NCBI GenBank assembly: GCA_003344405.1
Contig: NOWV01000052.1
Span: forward strand, 62,001 to 126,000
Direction of reading: 5' to 3'
Origin: Trichoplax sp. H2
Lineage: Eukaryota; Placozoa; Uniplacotomia; Trichoplacea
DNA: 64,000 nucleotides
Shown piece after piece: positions 51,061-62,935 of the stretch (positions are counted from its first letter, which is position 1; every line of letters starts with the position of its first letter). A program made the position numbers and the translations under genes. The notes beneath the pieces were generated by a model that was not told the DNA's origin, searched no databases, and saw only the letters and a list, made by a program, of their open reading frames with translations.

Positions 51061-51671
51061 CTTTTCCGTGGTCTATCTTCTAATATCATACATTTTATTT
51101 TTTAGCCTTAAGTAGGATAATTTTATACTTTCCTAATCTTTAGTTCGAGCTTGATTTTAACTTACCAATTGTGATAATACTAATACTGGACAAGATTGAA
51201 GTTTTTTTTGCAATTTAAACTGAGAAGATTCCCCTTAGGAATCAACCATTTTGGGCCTCTTCTTCAGCACTTGAGTAAACCGTTGAAGAAGTGCTACAGT
51301 ATAAAAAGCATTCAACAGCGGGCTTAGTCTTGATACTCGAAATCTCAAATACGTACAGTATGGGTTCTGCACTACAGTTACAGAGGTATAGGTAGAGTAG
51401 AGTAGAGTACAAGTGCGCTTGGACGTTACGGTACTATCCCGTCTTGGTACAGTACACAGCCGAATTGTGCAAAAAAGCCAGTCATAGCTAAGTAGTCATA
51501 CGCACTACCATTTCCTATAGAATACAAACTATACTAGATTCAAAGATGAGACATAAAGGTGACAACTTTTTTTGCACACCTCGAGTCGAGCCGTACTGTA
51601 CTGTACTGAACCTTTATTTTACAGTACATTGTACGCTACCCGTTCAGACCATCAAATCCGATGGTCTGAAG

Positions 51672-52145
51672 CCATCATGTTTACAGGGATCAGCACAGAC
51701 TAAACGAATGAGGAACCATGGAGGAACTGAGTAGTTGTAGGGACTTGTCCATGATAAATTGGCAAAAAGAGAGAGATCAAGATTGCTTTCCGGCATTTTG
51801 ACACCTTCCATTGCATTCGATGTCTTGTACCATCATGTGTACAGGGATCAGCACAGACTAAACGAATGAGGAACCATGGAGGAACTGAGTAGTTGTAGGG
51901 ACTTGTCCATGATAAATTGGCAAAAAGAGAGAGATCAAGATTGCTTTCCGGCATTTTGACACCTTCCATTGCATTCGATGTCTTGTACCATCATGTGTAC
52001 AGGGATCAGCACAGACTAAACGAATGAGGAACCATGGAGGAACTGAGTAGTTGTAGGGACTTGTCAATGATATATTGGCAAAAAGAGAGAGATCAACATC
52101 ACTTTCCGGCATTTTTATACCTTCCCATTGCATTCGATGACTAGC
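51672..52145. repeat. three-copy tandem repeat, unit 158 bp
   Basis: Units begin CCATCATGT at 51672, 51830 and 51988, giving an exact 158-bp period. Copies 1 and 2 are nearly identical over their length. Copy 3 carries several substitutions in its second half (about 52065-52140). Each unit includes ACAGGGATCAGCACAGAC, a GAGAGAGATCAA run and CCATTGCATTCGATG. Confidence 0.93.
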
Positions 52146-52302
52146 AGCGATACAACTTGGATTGCATCGGGATCTTATATGCTGATCCTTCTGCTTAATT
52201 TGTTGGTATTAAGTTACTAATCGTTGATGAGAGAGAGGCGACCGATCCATCGTAGTGATGGCCACGAAGTCTCACACCGCTGTTGACAAAGGTTATTGCA
52301 CA

Positions 52303-52410
52303 ATGCATACTAGACCGCCTTAGCTTTGCAAATTTATGTTGCAGATATCGCTGATTTCAACGATGTCTGTAGCATAACATAAATTTGCAAGGCTAAGGCA
52401 GTCTAATGCA
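52303..52410. mobile_element. MITE-like inverted repeat, about 108 bp
   Basis: The left arm (about 52303-52340) contains AGACCGCCTTAGC and TTTGCAAATTTATGTT. The right arm (about 52377-52410) carries the reverse complement with few mismatches (AACATAAATTTGCAA, GCTAAGGCAGTCT). Arms are about 35 bp around a loop of about 37 bp. No coding capacity. Size and structure fit a small non-autonomous DNA element or a hairpin-forming repeat; target-site duplications were not confirmed. Confidence 0.55.
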
Positions 52411-54165
52411 CAGACGTTGCTGAAAGAGCTGCTCTTTCTATACTGTGTCTCCTATGATCCCTAGACCACATTATACATACAGTATATGCTTCAGTGTAGT
52501 GTTGCATTGGGATACTTGAGGACTTTTGAGCTAAATTAGAGCTAAAAACCCGGATCTCTTGATGCCTAATACTGCCTAGATGATGCCTTAAGCATCCAGC
52601 ATGTTCGGTAGTGCGGATCAAGGGATTTTTTTAAAAGTCCCTAGCACAGATGCTGTATCCTATTGCATGCACTACATTCCGTGCGATGGAGTCTGCTATA
52701 CACTGCATGTAAAACAGTCAAAAAAATAAATACTGTGGTGTACAGTATACGTAACTATCAGAAACGTCTGCGATTTTGAGCTTCATAAACCTACTGAATG
52801 GAAAGTCCTTGCTCTTAACAGCTTACTGGATAGTTGGTGCTACGTTAAGAGATTTTAAATAAACTGCAGCATTACCAAGCGTTAAGCTTATTGTGCTATA
52901 ATTACGAGTGTAAGGATGCTAATTTTCTTTCTTTGTATATTCAGCCTAATAGAATGCCATTTACGCACTGTCTTATCATTCAGAGCAGATTTCTATACGA
53001 CTGTTTTTAACATATCGGAGATATTTGACAAGACAATGATGAAAATATGAGAATCTACAACAACTACGTGCGTACATTATCGCTATATACAACTAAAAAA
53101 ACAATTAATCACGCGATAGTTCAATGCAGTAACAGAAGAAAGCAATATACGAGTATTGTTCATTATCATCAGATTATTAAACTACAAAGCTCTATCAGTA
53201 CTTCAATTTCGTATCGCCAATGATAAACATGTATTTGTTGTAGTAATGCATTATAGGTAACATGTGTCCCTGCCTTACTAGATGATAAAACACAATGCTA
53301 GTAAGGATCATGTAATGACGACATTGAAGCATACGCTGTAATACGTGATCAATTTAATACCAATACTTTATTAACCAGCTACAGTTAAAAGTAACAACCT
53401 TATTATTAATATAAATGCATTTATTACATAACCCTTACGAATGTACTATACAATATCGTAAAGCTACCATTTCACTGGAATCCAGTTCAAATTTATGCTT
53501 GCTGCACAAGAATATATTTACATTTTTAACAGGTTATACTATATATCTATGCCAATGAAAATAAATTACTGAAAGTGTCGTCATTGTTCATGAAACACTA
53601 TAGTATTTCGACTGACATCATCTTTACTACATAGTTTGTAACCGGTTTATAAGCTCCATATATTTTCTTTTCAAAGCATACGAGATGAAGAAATAAAACG
53701 GTAATAACAGTCTAACTGTTCTTATTTATAATGTTGCAGTTCAAGCAAAGTTATAAGATATACGAAAGGTATCCTTGACGGTTATAGTGTAAATTTTATC
53801 AATGTTAAAATTGTCTTACGATATTTATCAGAATAGGAAAGTTTCATGCTTCCTTGGTTAACAGTTATATATCATAAAAGGGTTAGTTGCTGCACATATT
53901 ACAATATGCAGGTAAAGTACACGAGAGGCATACTAATCCTCATTTTACTATACCGATGTTTACATGTACAATCTCAGTGGTAGTAGATTGTGTGTTACAT
54001 TTAAGCATAACGTACTGTATCAACATGTAGTTTTACTGCAATTTATATTGTAAGCTTCGATAAATGCAAACTGCAGCGAATTGTCAGATAATCCATGTCA
54101 AGACTTTAAAAATGTATAATTCTTGCAGATTGACAAGCGATTAATGTAGAAAGTGAATGTTCCCT

Positions 54166-57100
54166 TCATCTTGGTCGAATCGGTTTTTTCGTTGCAACTT
54201 TTTTAAAGATTTCTTTCTGATAAATAAGCAGTTTTTCGACAATACGATTCTGATACACAGTATTTGCAGCAATGTTAGACGTAAGTGTTGTCTTCATAAG
54301 ATTTGGTCCCCAAACAATGCTCAAATTGGAAGCATTCATCTTGGTTTTTTCAACATTATTTACGATCCTTATAAGATATACAAAACATAGTTACAAATTT
54401 ATTTCACTGGCCAATCAGAGCAATATAGTTATCAATTCGTAGATAATTATGTACGAGTATATGCTGTACTAAAACAAATGCAATATTAAATCGATAAGTG
54501 CAGGGTTAAAGTAAATTCTAAGGCTAACCAATAATTTCATACCTTGTAAGATGAAGCATTAGACTATGAAGCGTTTGACTGGTGTAAATAGAACAAGAGT
54601 TGATGTAATCAGTTAAAAGTTTCATAATTGCATGCTCACTTCCTTTTTCTGAAATAAATAAATTGTTATTGTTAATCCAACATAAGTATGAGAATATGCG
54701 AATCTTCACATTAGAAGCAGATGGCAATTATACTTAAAGCTATAATAAAATCGTCAAATAACGATTTCGAAAGTAAGGATTCCGGCAGTTCTCGAAAGTA
54801 TAATTTAATAGCACTTGTTAGTACTGGAACATCTTTCCATAAATCGTCCTCCAGATCCAGCTTTAATTCTAACATTAAGAAAAATTTTTACAATTGGTTA
54901 CTTTCTTGTTTGCATCTATCGTACCTAGAAGAATCTGTTCATTTGAAAACATAAATAAAATAGGATAAAGTCTGAATCGAATCGACAATCTAAGTTCACA
55001 CCTTGATCAACCATATATTTTATCTTGTTGACCAACGCCATATTACCGCCAACTCTATACAAGCCTTCGTTATCCAAACCTTCGATAAACAAGATAAAAA
55101 CTGTAATACTTTTCACTTGTCAATATAATACGCAAACAGTTCATAAATAATAACTTGAAGGAATAACATACCATATTTCTCAATCTGGGATAGACATAAT
55201 TGAACGAATAAAGGAACAGATCCTTGTTCACGCTCGCAAAGGGAATCAAGTGGGCAACCAAATATTTGTTCTTTGAAATAAAAATTTTAAAAATAATACT
55301 TTTAGTGTACCGTATCAATAAAATAGTTTACCGGTATAATTTATGTAAACATTAGCTTTGTAAAATACAGTACCTCTTAAGATGCCTTTTTGTTTTAATA
55401 CATCAACTGGAGGCCGACGTGCTAAAAGTCTTTTAAGCATCATCCGCAATCGTTCAAAAGATTGTTCACTTTCATTGTATATTTCTACATTACCAATGGA
55501 ATGTAAATATTTTTAAATTCTTGCTATAACATAATCATAAAAGCTAAGCAAAATTTATAACTTTTAATGTTGAATTATCGGTTTATTTATGAATACGGAC
55601 CTGCTACTTCATTTAGACCATCGCCATCAATATATTCCACTGGATCTGAAATTACAATAACAATAATAACAATAATAACATTATGGCTCGTATTACCATC
55701 AATTTGCTGTATACTGTAGTTCAAGTATGGTCGAAAGTAATAACTTTACCAGTCCGATGTCCTCGACTCTGTAAAAATTAAAACAGTAACTTTATTTAAT
55801 GTGAGAATTTTACTAATGCGAGCGATATCAATTAAGCTCGTGAAACATTAGCAAAAAACAAGTATTTAGTAAGTTACATTAACTTAATCTATGCTTCATA
55901 GTATATATTAATACTAACATATTTCCGTATATGTTCATCCAATTTCTGGAACCATTCCGCTTTCTCTCCTCTTCTATCAAAATGTAGCATGAATACTAAA
56001 CCGGACTGACACGCAATCTAAAAAGAAATGAAGTTAGTGAGAATAAATATGAAAAAGACCAAAATTTTAGATTAACGATATATAATTATCTACCAGCATA
56101 ACGTTCTTTTTTTTGCTAAAACTGCAATCTAAGAGAATTCCGGCTCCCCGAATATCACATTTACTTTCTTGCTTATCCAAAAAAGCTGACATGACTTTCT
56201 ATTAAACGACAGCAAACAAATTATTTATTGACAAATTACATTACATAGGCTATTCTACAACTAAAATGCCATTGTAACGAATGTCAATCAATCGGAACCT
56301 TAGCTAATTTGACATCCTTATAGAACACCAAATAAAATCCTCGTAGTTCTACATACAATGGAATCCATGACATTTTTCTAAAATGAGGCCAAAAATGCTC
56401 ACTCAACGGGTATAATACTAACCAAATACATCAGCAACGCAAATTAGGATGCTTACTTGACTCTGACTTTCCCTACATCCAATAACTTCTTACGCGTAAC
56501 TATTCCACTGTTTGCCAAAGCCTTAATTAATTTAGAAAATATAATTTTTTTGTTATTAAATTACAACTGTCGGAGTAGGTGCAAACAGTGATCTACAGTA
56601 GACGAGTAATGCATCGACAGAAACAACGTACTAGGGTATCAGCCGATGTTTGATATATTTCATCTTCTTCAAAATTTTCAACGATATCGTCCGGTTCTTC
56701 TTTGCTTATAGGTGCTACCATGACCTACATAAAATTTAACAAACGGTATAACAAGCGAATATGATCCAAATCTTAAAACCATAGCAGTAATATTTCAATA
56801 GAAGATTTACATACCCGCTCTCCTTGCAGTAATCTTATATCTGGTAAGTCCCATTTCGATTGCGATCTGTCAGAGTTATAGTAATAGGTTCTATCTTGGT
56901 TATCACGGCAACCGTACCACTGTAAAAAAAATTTTCATTATAGTAAGGATAAAATTAACGCAGACATATACTTTATCAATAAATCATCGTATCGTAAACC
57001 TACAATTTCGCCATTATGTGGATTTTTGAATATTTTTTTACCAGACCTAGAGTCAATCTCGACTTTCCATCCTTTATATAACGAGTTTGTGGTACGCTAA

Positions 57101-58758
57101 TATATTCCAATTATATTATCCATTTATTAGTAATAAGCCAATATTGAAATGATACCAACTCTCATTGATGACAAATAAATGACAGATGCGCAGTTCATAC
57201 GTCATAAAATCATGTAAACTGCAACAGCTAATCTTGCAGATAACATTGTACTACAGTAATAATACTACAATCACCAATATTATGTAGAATTTAATTGTTC
57301 AGTCCATATCAAGCAATACATCCGAGCGTAACAACTATCTACCTCATCCGCAGAATTATCTCTTCGTTCTTTGGTATTTCTGGCATCAGTAACTTCTCTC
57401 TTATCCCTTCGCCCAGTTTCTTCTTTCGCTTCTTCCGCCTAGAATATGATGGCGGTGTGAAATATTGATAATCATGATAAGAGCCTATTTTAGACTACAA
57501 CATAACTTATTTATATGAAACGTAAGTTTGAGAGGTAGCTATAGGTAATACCAGGGATTTAAAATCTGTAATATGTTCGTAATCTACAGCAGATGGCATA
57601 TTTTCATGACGATCGCTTTGATCAATATTTTTAGATCTAGTATTTCTTCCTTCCATCTACAAATCGTGTAAATAACGTAGTACAATATGAGTACTATACA
57701 CAAGACAAATTATATATTTATTATCTATTATCTGTTATAAAACGATTGAAGTAAACTGATACATCTAATGCTATTTCTAACATCGTATACTGTTGCCATA
57801 ATATTGAAGAATTAGTCCCAGTTACAACTAATTTAATGATAAAGGCAAAGCGTCCATGAATACACATAAAGTATATTACAGCTTAAACTAGTTCGTTGAA
57901 TATATTGAACAATCTTACTTCATAGGTAAGATATTAAAGGTAGTAAATGAAATTATGAACATGAAAGTTAGAGCATCATGACGTAATTATGATGTTAATG
58001 TTTTAAATTAATTAATATTAAAACCTTCTGAGAGAAAATTAAAGCTAAATATCAAGCAGAATATTTCAATCCATTTAAGGAAAGCAAATCGGGAAAAAGT
58101 ACCAAAGTATATTTATGACAAGCTGTTCAAAATTTAAGGGCGAGATTTTTTAATGCTTATAAAGCATATATGGTATAAAGTCTTTTCAGCAATAACAATT
58201 AAAATACAGAAATAGAAAAACAATTACCGCAGGCGATAATGAGCGTGCATTGGATGCTTTTGGAATTCTCATGCTGTTCGCGCGAGCAGAATCATCGTGT
58301 AGACTCCGTAATTGGTGATAATCTTTACTTCGAAAACGATTCTCTATAAGCATATCATCGTTAGTTTTTCGGCCACGATTCACCTGAGGGTTTACTTCAG
58401 CTTCATTTTTATGCCAGTTTGGACGTTTTTTCTGACTACCAGAGTAAGTTCGAGGGATTTTTTCATCAAAAGATTCTACATCCTCATCATAATCAGTATT
58501 TGTAATTCGTTGTTCTTTTGAAGCATCATCCGTAGAATTTTTTTTCGGTCGATCACTCTCTATACCGGCTCGAAATTCCTCTATACGGTCTGTCGGTAGG
58601 TAAAAACCACCCCCATCTTTCGATTCCACGTACCACCATTCATCATTTGCCTTCTTTATCAACTTGTAGATACTATTAACTTGAGCAGAAATTATCGTCC
58701 CATCGTCGTTCGTGTAAATAACAGGCTTTATAACTCGTACCAAGCTGATATTTGACAT
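54166..58758 (-). CDS. ARHGAP12-like: SH3-WW-PH-RhoGAP protein (ARHGAP9/12/15/27 family)
   Basis: Exon 1 (58228-58758) starts at ATG 58758. It encodes an N-terminal SH3 domain (residues about 1-65; DEWWYVESKDGGGFYLPTD) and then a charged linker. Further exons give linker segments, a WW-like unit (YKGWKVEIDSRSGKKIFKNP, about 57001-57100) and a clear WW domain (QWYGCRDNQDRTYYYN with SKWDLPD, about 56823-56922). The PH domain follows (SWIPLYVELRGFYLVFYKD; CDIRGAGILLDCSFSKKKNV; WFQKLDEHIRKY). The RhoGAP domain has GCPLDSLCERE, the arginine finger in DNEGLYRVGG (Arg codon 55054-55056), KLYFRELPESLL and ASNLSIVWGPNLM. The last exon (54166-54367) ends at TGA 54166-54168. The order SH3-WW-PH-RhoGAP defines this family, which stimulates GTP hydrolysis on Rac/Cdc42-type GTPases at membranes. 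The Arg finger and the late Asn are intact, so GAP activity is expected. Which vertebrate paralogue it corresponds to cannot be told; it probably represents the ancestral single gene. Confidence 0.92.
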
Positions 58759-59849
58759 TATTTTTAACCAAACTAGTGCTGTAAGTAATTCTAGCTACTA
58801 AAATACTGTAGTATCGAATAAGGTGATTTATTTGGAGTTCGTGACACAGTCCGTTATACCAATTAGACAATATCAAGCCAAATAACAATGATATATAGTC
58901 CTTAATGAGTATAAGCCTTGGGTAAGAGTTTTATTAGGTAATTTCTGAATTTACTCAATTTGGAAGAAGCAAATGAGTGTGTTTCCTCCTTCTGGACAAC
59001 GTGACAATACAGATACAATATGATAATATCGCTGTTATAACGAAAGAAGAATAGCCATGAAAAGGTTAAAAATGCACTATTTGTAGTCGTATTTTTTATT
59101 TTTCTATTTCTAAGAATCGACTATTTGTAGCTGTATTTTTATATTATTTTCCTATTTCTAATTCATATAGTTACAGTGTTACAATTCAGGACTTTTGCAA
59201 GATCTATACTGACCAAGATTGTCAACGGCGGCCAAAGAAGTTGATTGTAGTAGATTTCTAAATGACATTCATGAATCAATAAAGCACTCCACACAACCAC
59301 TTTGCAAATAAAATTTGCTCTGTCGACTATATTACAAAACAGTAGAGCAACAAATGTTACCAAACAGTCGTACGCAAGAATACCAAATCAAAAAGTGAAA
59401 GGTCAAAATTTTAATCTTAATCATGTATACTTGTAATACTACAAGATGATGTATTATCATGTATAGCGCGTTCATTTCTAGTGATATGTTGACAGTTACT
59501 ATTGCTTGACGACCTTTCAAGGTATATTTTGAGAGAATTTAAATGAATAGAAAGCATATTATATTTATTATTATTATTATTTTCATATACGAACTTTCAG
59601 CGTGACACATTATAATACATGTACGTACTTTTTATTTTAACAGTAGAAAGAATCCGTCTGAAGGTAGGCAACCGCAAGCCCCAATGAGAGTCAAGTTTGT
59701 AGATCGGAAGTTAATATTACTATTATCATACACATAAAGGAAGATGTATTACGCCTATCTAGGGCTAGACTGCAGGCTACTTCTACGTAATAAATGCACC
59801 TCAATAACGATATCCCCATACATTTACAGTGTTAACGTCAACGTCCAAA

Positions 59850-60262
59850 ATTACATGCAAACAATTTTGAGTGGAGAAAAAACATGCCATCATTACTACT
59901 GTAATAATAATAGTGTATATTTTTGTTGGAATTATCGAAAGTATGGACCACTAGAAGGAAATTACAAAGTCGATGATTACGATAACCAGTAGGTAAAATA
60001 AATTATGTCGATTAGAAAGAAGGATGAATTTAACTTTGAATTCAATCCATTGAATAATATGCAGGCAATTTTGAGTGGAGAAAAAATGGCATCACTACTA
60101 CTGTATTCATACTGTATACTTTTGTTGGGATTATCGAACCCTAGACCACTAGAAGGAAGTTCTAAAGTAAATGATTACGATAACAAGTGAGCAGTCAATT
60201 ACCGTACATCGATTAGAAAGAAGGATGCATTTAACTTTGAATTTAATTCATTAATTAATCGA
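59850..60262 (+). repeat. local tandem duplication, unit about 200 bp, two full plus one partial copy
   Basis: TTTTGAGTGGAGAAAAAA with the ATG-containing segment after it occurs near 59863 and 60069. TCGATTAGAAAGAAGGATG occurs at 60008 and again at 60209. The period is about 201-206 bp. The first copy of the coding segment is broken by a TAA soon after its ATG; the third copy lacks the coding segment. Confidence 0.8.
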
Positions 60263-60483
60263 GTACTATGAATAATGATATAAAGTAGGACATGTCTAAT
60301 TTGATGATCAATAGAGCCCGTATATTTTTCAGTAGTTGCAAGGTAAGACCATGGAATACTGTAGGTATGATCAGATACGAGATCATACAGTACTGTATGC
60401 CAGATACGTTTTATTACGTGTTATCACGTATGGAGACGAGGATTTCAAGACGTTCAATCGCTACTTGCAAAAATGGTGGATAA
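60086..60483 (+). CDS. candidate small secreted peptide precursor, 2 exons
   Basis: Exon 1 (60086-60186) opens with ATG and a strong signal-peptide pattern (MASLLLYSYCILLLGLS). It ends at a near-consensus donor (AA|GTGAGC). After a 146-bp intron ending TATATTTTTCAG, exon 2 (60333-60483) continues in phase to TAA, for 83 residues. The predicted mature part is basic, with three Cys, a dibasic RR and a C-terminal CKNGG. An upstream in-frame ATG at 60005 exists, but that start would bury the signal sequence. I recognise no family. Support is the coincidence of signal peptide, good splice sites and matching phase. It could still be chance, and an odd cysteine count is unusual for a disulfide-rich hormone. 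A broken copy of exon 1 lies about 205 bp upstream. Confidence 0.3.
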
Positions 60484-62741
60484 AAATTATAAATCGTTCC
60501 TACTGCTCAACTTTTAGACAAGCACTGCTTTGAGTTCAGCATGATAACGGTCAAGTATTACAATGATTGGTTCTTGTAATCATAATACGTACCACACACA
60601 GGCGGCAATTACAGCAAATTTACACTGTCAATGATAGACTACTGTTAAGCCTATATCATGTAAAGCTACAAGCCTTATTCGTGTTCATAGTAGATATGTC
60701 AACATGGAATACAAGGTATTTTTTTATTGGATATGTTGTAAGATTAAATTATGATTAATTAATTAGTATTACCATATCGTGTCCTCACTGTGATAGCATG
60801 TAATACAATAGCGACATTTCCCTAATAAGATACGCTATTTTAATCTGTTGTATCATTCAGGCTTGATTTTTTATCCGGCAAAGTCCACTAGATCGTCATT
60901 GCCTAGTAAAATCAGAATACTTTCTAGGCTACTCCCATTCAATTCGTTTGGAAATGGTCAATAAATAAAAATTTTTTTCTCTATCGTCTTAATCTATTTA
61001 TAACAACCCCATTAGAACAATGGTTGACTAGGTCAGAAGGTTTTAAGACCATTTTTATGGTACTTGTCGTCTGATCTGATGTCCCAAAGGATTTCCCAGT
61101 CGATCGATTAGGGTAGTCATGAGTAGTTTGGAGTAGGGTAAATGATTGCCATTGCATTTATCTTTTTATATTCGCCCATTACCATGACAGAGTATGATGG
61201 CTACTGTAATGTACTTGCTTAACTCATCCTACCCTACATACTGAGACTGAGAAATGATGTAGACGGTCGCTTTCATTAAAACGATTTAATTGTAATCAGA
61301 ATGGGGCGAAAGTATCCCATAGACAGTGAGTAGTACTGGACTGGACTGTACTGCCATCCTACGAATCAATACGACTTGGACTTGTCAAGTCAATCCTATT
61401 GCTTAATTTATTAATTAGTCAATGTGTCCAATATTTTAAACATGGGATTACACTGACATAATCCTATTCTATGTGTCCAGTACAATAAGCTATCGAAACC
61501 AGGGGCAATTTGCGATCGTCGATCGATTTAATTCTATATTATCCGTCGGCCATTTTTGCTTTGTCGAAGCGCACACTTTGAGCACCATCGAGGATTAACT
61601 GATTACTGTAGTATGAACAGTTATCCTGCTACTCTCTACAGTATAGTATAGTACGGTCCGAGTCAGAAGTATGGCGAGTGTACATACAATGTGGCATCGC
61701 ACATCTGTACATGGGCAGTAAAAAGTGCTCAACATTTGCTCCCAATTCTGCTGCAATCGCACTATCAATTGTAGTCTATGCTGTACACTTGACTACTACA
61801 TAGATTGCATAATCGGCATTCAAATTTAGCTACTATTATGAGGAAAGACAGTAGGAAAGTCATTTGTTGTCTACCAATCCTATCCACATGGATCTGTTTT
61901 TATCCCCTATTTCGAGTGTGGAAGTGTGTTCTGTAGGACGTGTCGTATTGGAAGGAGAAAATGATCGCTTTTCCAAAAACACCATCCAGTATTTCACTAT
62001 TAGAGAGTTTTCCATGTCGATACTAGCGTACGCATACCATGGCAAGCTATCCCATTGCATCCATCACGCTACTGTCTGTTGAACATTTGAAACAAGCAAC
62101 AATCTACTCGTAGACTTCGGTATGACGGTAAAATCAAGCTGAATGCTAGCGTACACTCCAATAATCGATCGAAGGGGTTAAGGTTAAGAAAGGGATAGAA
62201 AGTAAAGCGAACAGCGCTACCATCATGTATTGGGTTGAATGAAGATGATATGTTTATAAAGACATTGACTCGTTACAAAATAACAAATATACTGTACTTA
62301 CTTTCGAAACTTGGCTGGTAGTATGCAGCTTCCTGATCTCCTTCTTCAAAATAAAAAATAATAATAATAATAATAATCTTGATTTCTGACCACAATAACA
62401 GCCTTATTCCTTACCGTATCCGTCTTATACAGTTGGAGAGCTTCTCCTTGGCCGGGACTCCAACTACGTCCAGTCCAGTACAGTACAATAATGATGCCTA
62501 GTGACTAGTGCAAGCAAGCTGGTGCACACTACTATGTACTGTAGTGGTTTACAGTACGTTGTACTGTAGTACAGTTCAAAGTTTTTCCACACGACAGTAT
62601 ACGACACAGACAGGTCTCTCGTCTTGAGTCTACTGTTAGTACTGTTCAGTACAAAACCGTGAATCTGCATCTTCTATGGACGGAAGAAGAAGAGGAGGCA
62701 TCGAAAATAATCAGATTGGACAGTAATGTAAAACGTAGAGA

Positions 62742-62935
62742 GCGAAAATGATGAGTACTGGACTAACATCGACTACTGTATCATTAGGCTGTCACTCTGT
62801 ACGACGGGGAGAAAGTACACTTGCGTAAAACGTAAAGGGCGAAAATGAGGAGTACTGGACTAACATCGACTACTGTATCATTAGGCTGTCACCCTGTACG
62901 ATGGGGAGAAAGTACACTAACTTTCTTGACGACGA
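62742..62935. repeat. two-copy tandem duplication, period 97 bp
   Basis: GCGAAAATGA begins at 62742 and GCGAAAATGAGG at 62839. Both are followed by AGTACTGGACTAACATCGAC, then TATCATTAGGCTGTCAC and GGGGAGAAAGTACAC. The copies differ by only a few bases, so the duplication is recent. An ATG-started frame of 114 codons (62845-63189, +) begins in copy 2 and has no recognised homology. Confidence 0.88.

Larger units (their letters stand above)
51061..54165. other. repeat-bearing spacer between TRRAP and the RhoGAP gene
   Basis: 3.1 kb upstream of TRRAP and downstream of the RhoGAP gene, both on -. Its left part should hold the TRRAP promoter. It contains short GTACTGTAC runs (51590-51630), a three-copy 158-bp array and a MITE-like inverted repeat. 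Open frames of 60-90 codons in the array (51546-52133) exist only because the repeat unit happens to be open; I do not call them genes. Confidence 0.55.

Noticed and set aside
51546-52133. Frames of 60-90 codons on both strands across the 158-bp array
   Set aside because: They repeat the same residues in each unit, so the openness is a property of the repeat, not of a gene.
61860-62082. Overlapping + and - frames of 66-72 codons
   Set aside because: They overlap in opposite strands with no motif in either; at most one could be real and neither is supported.
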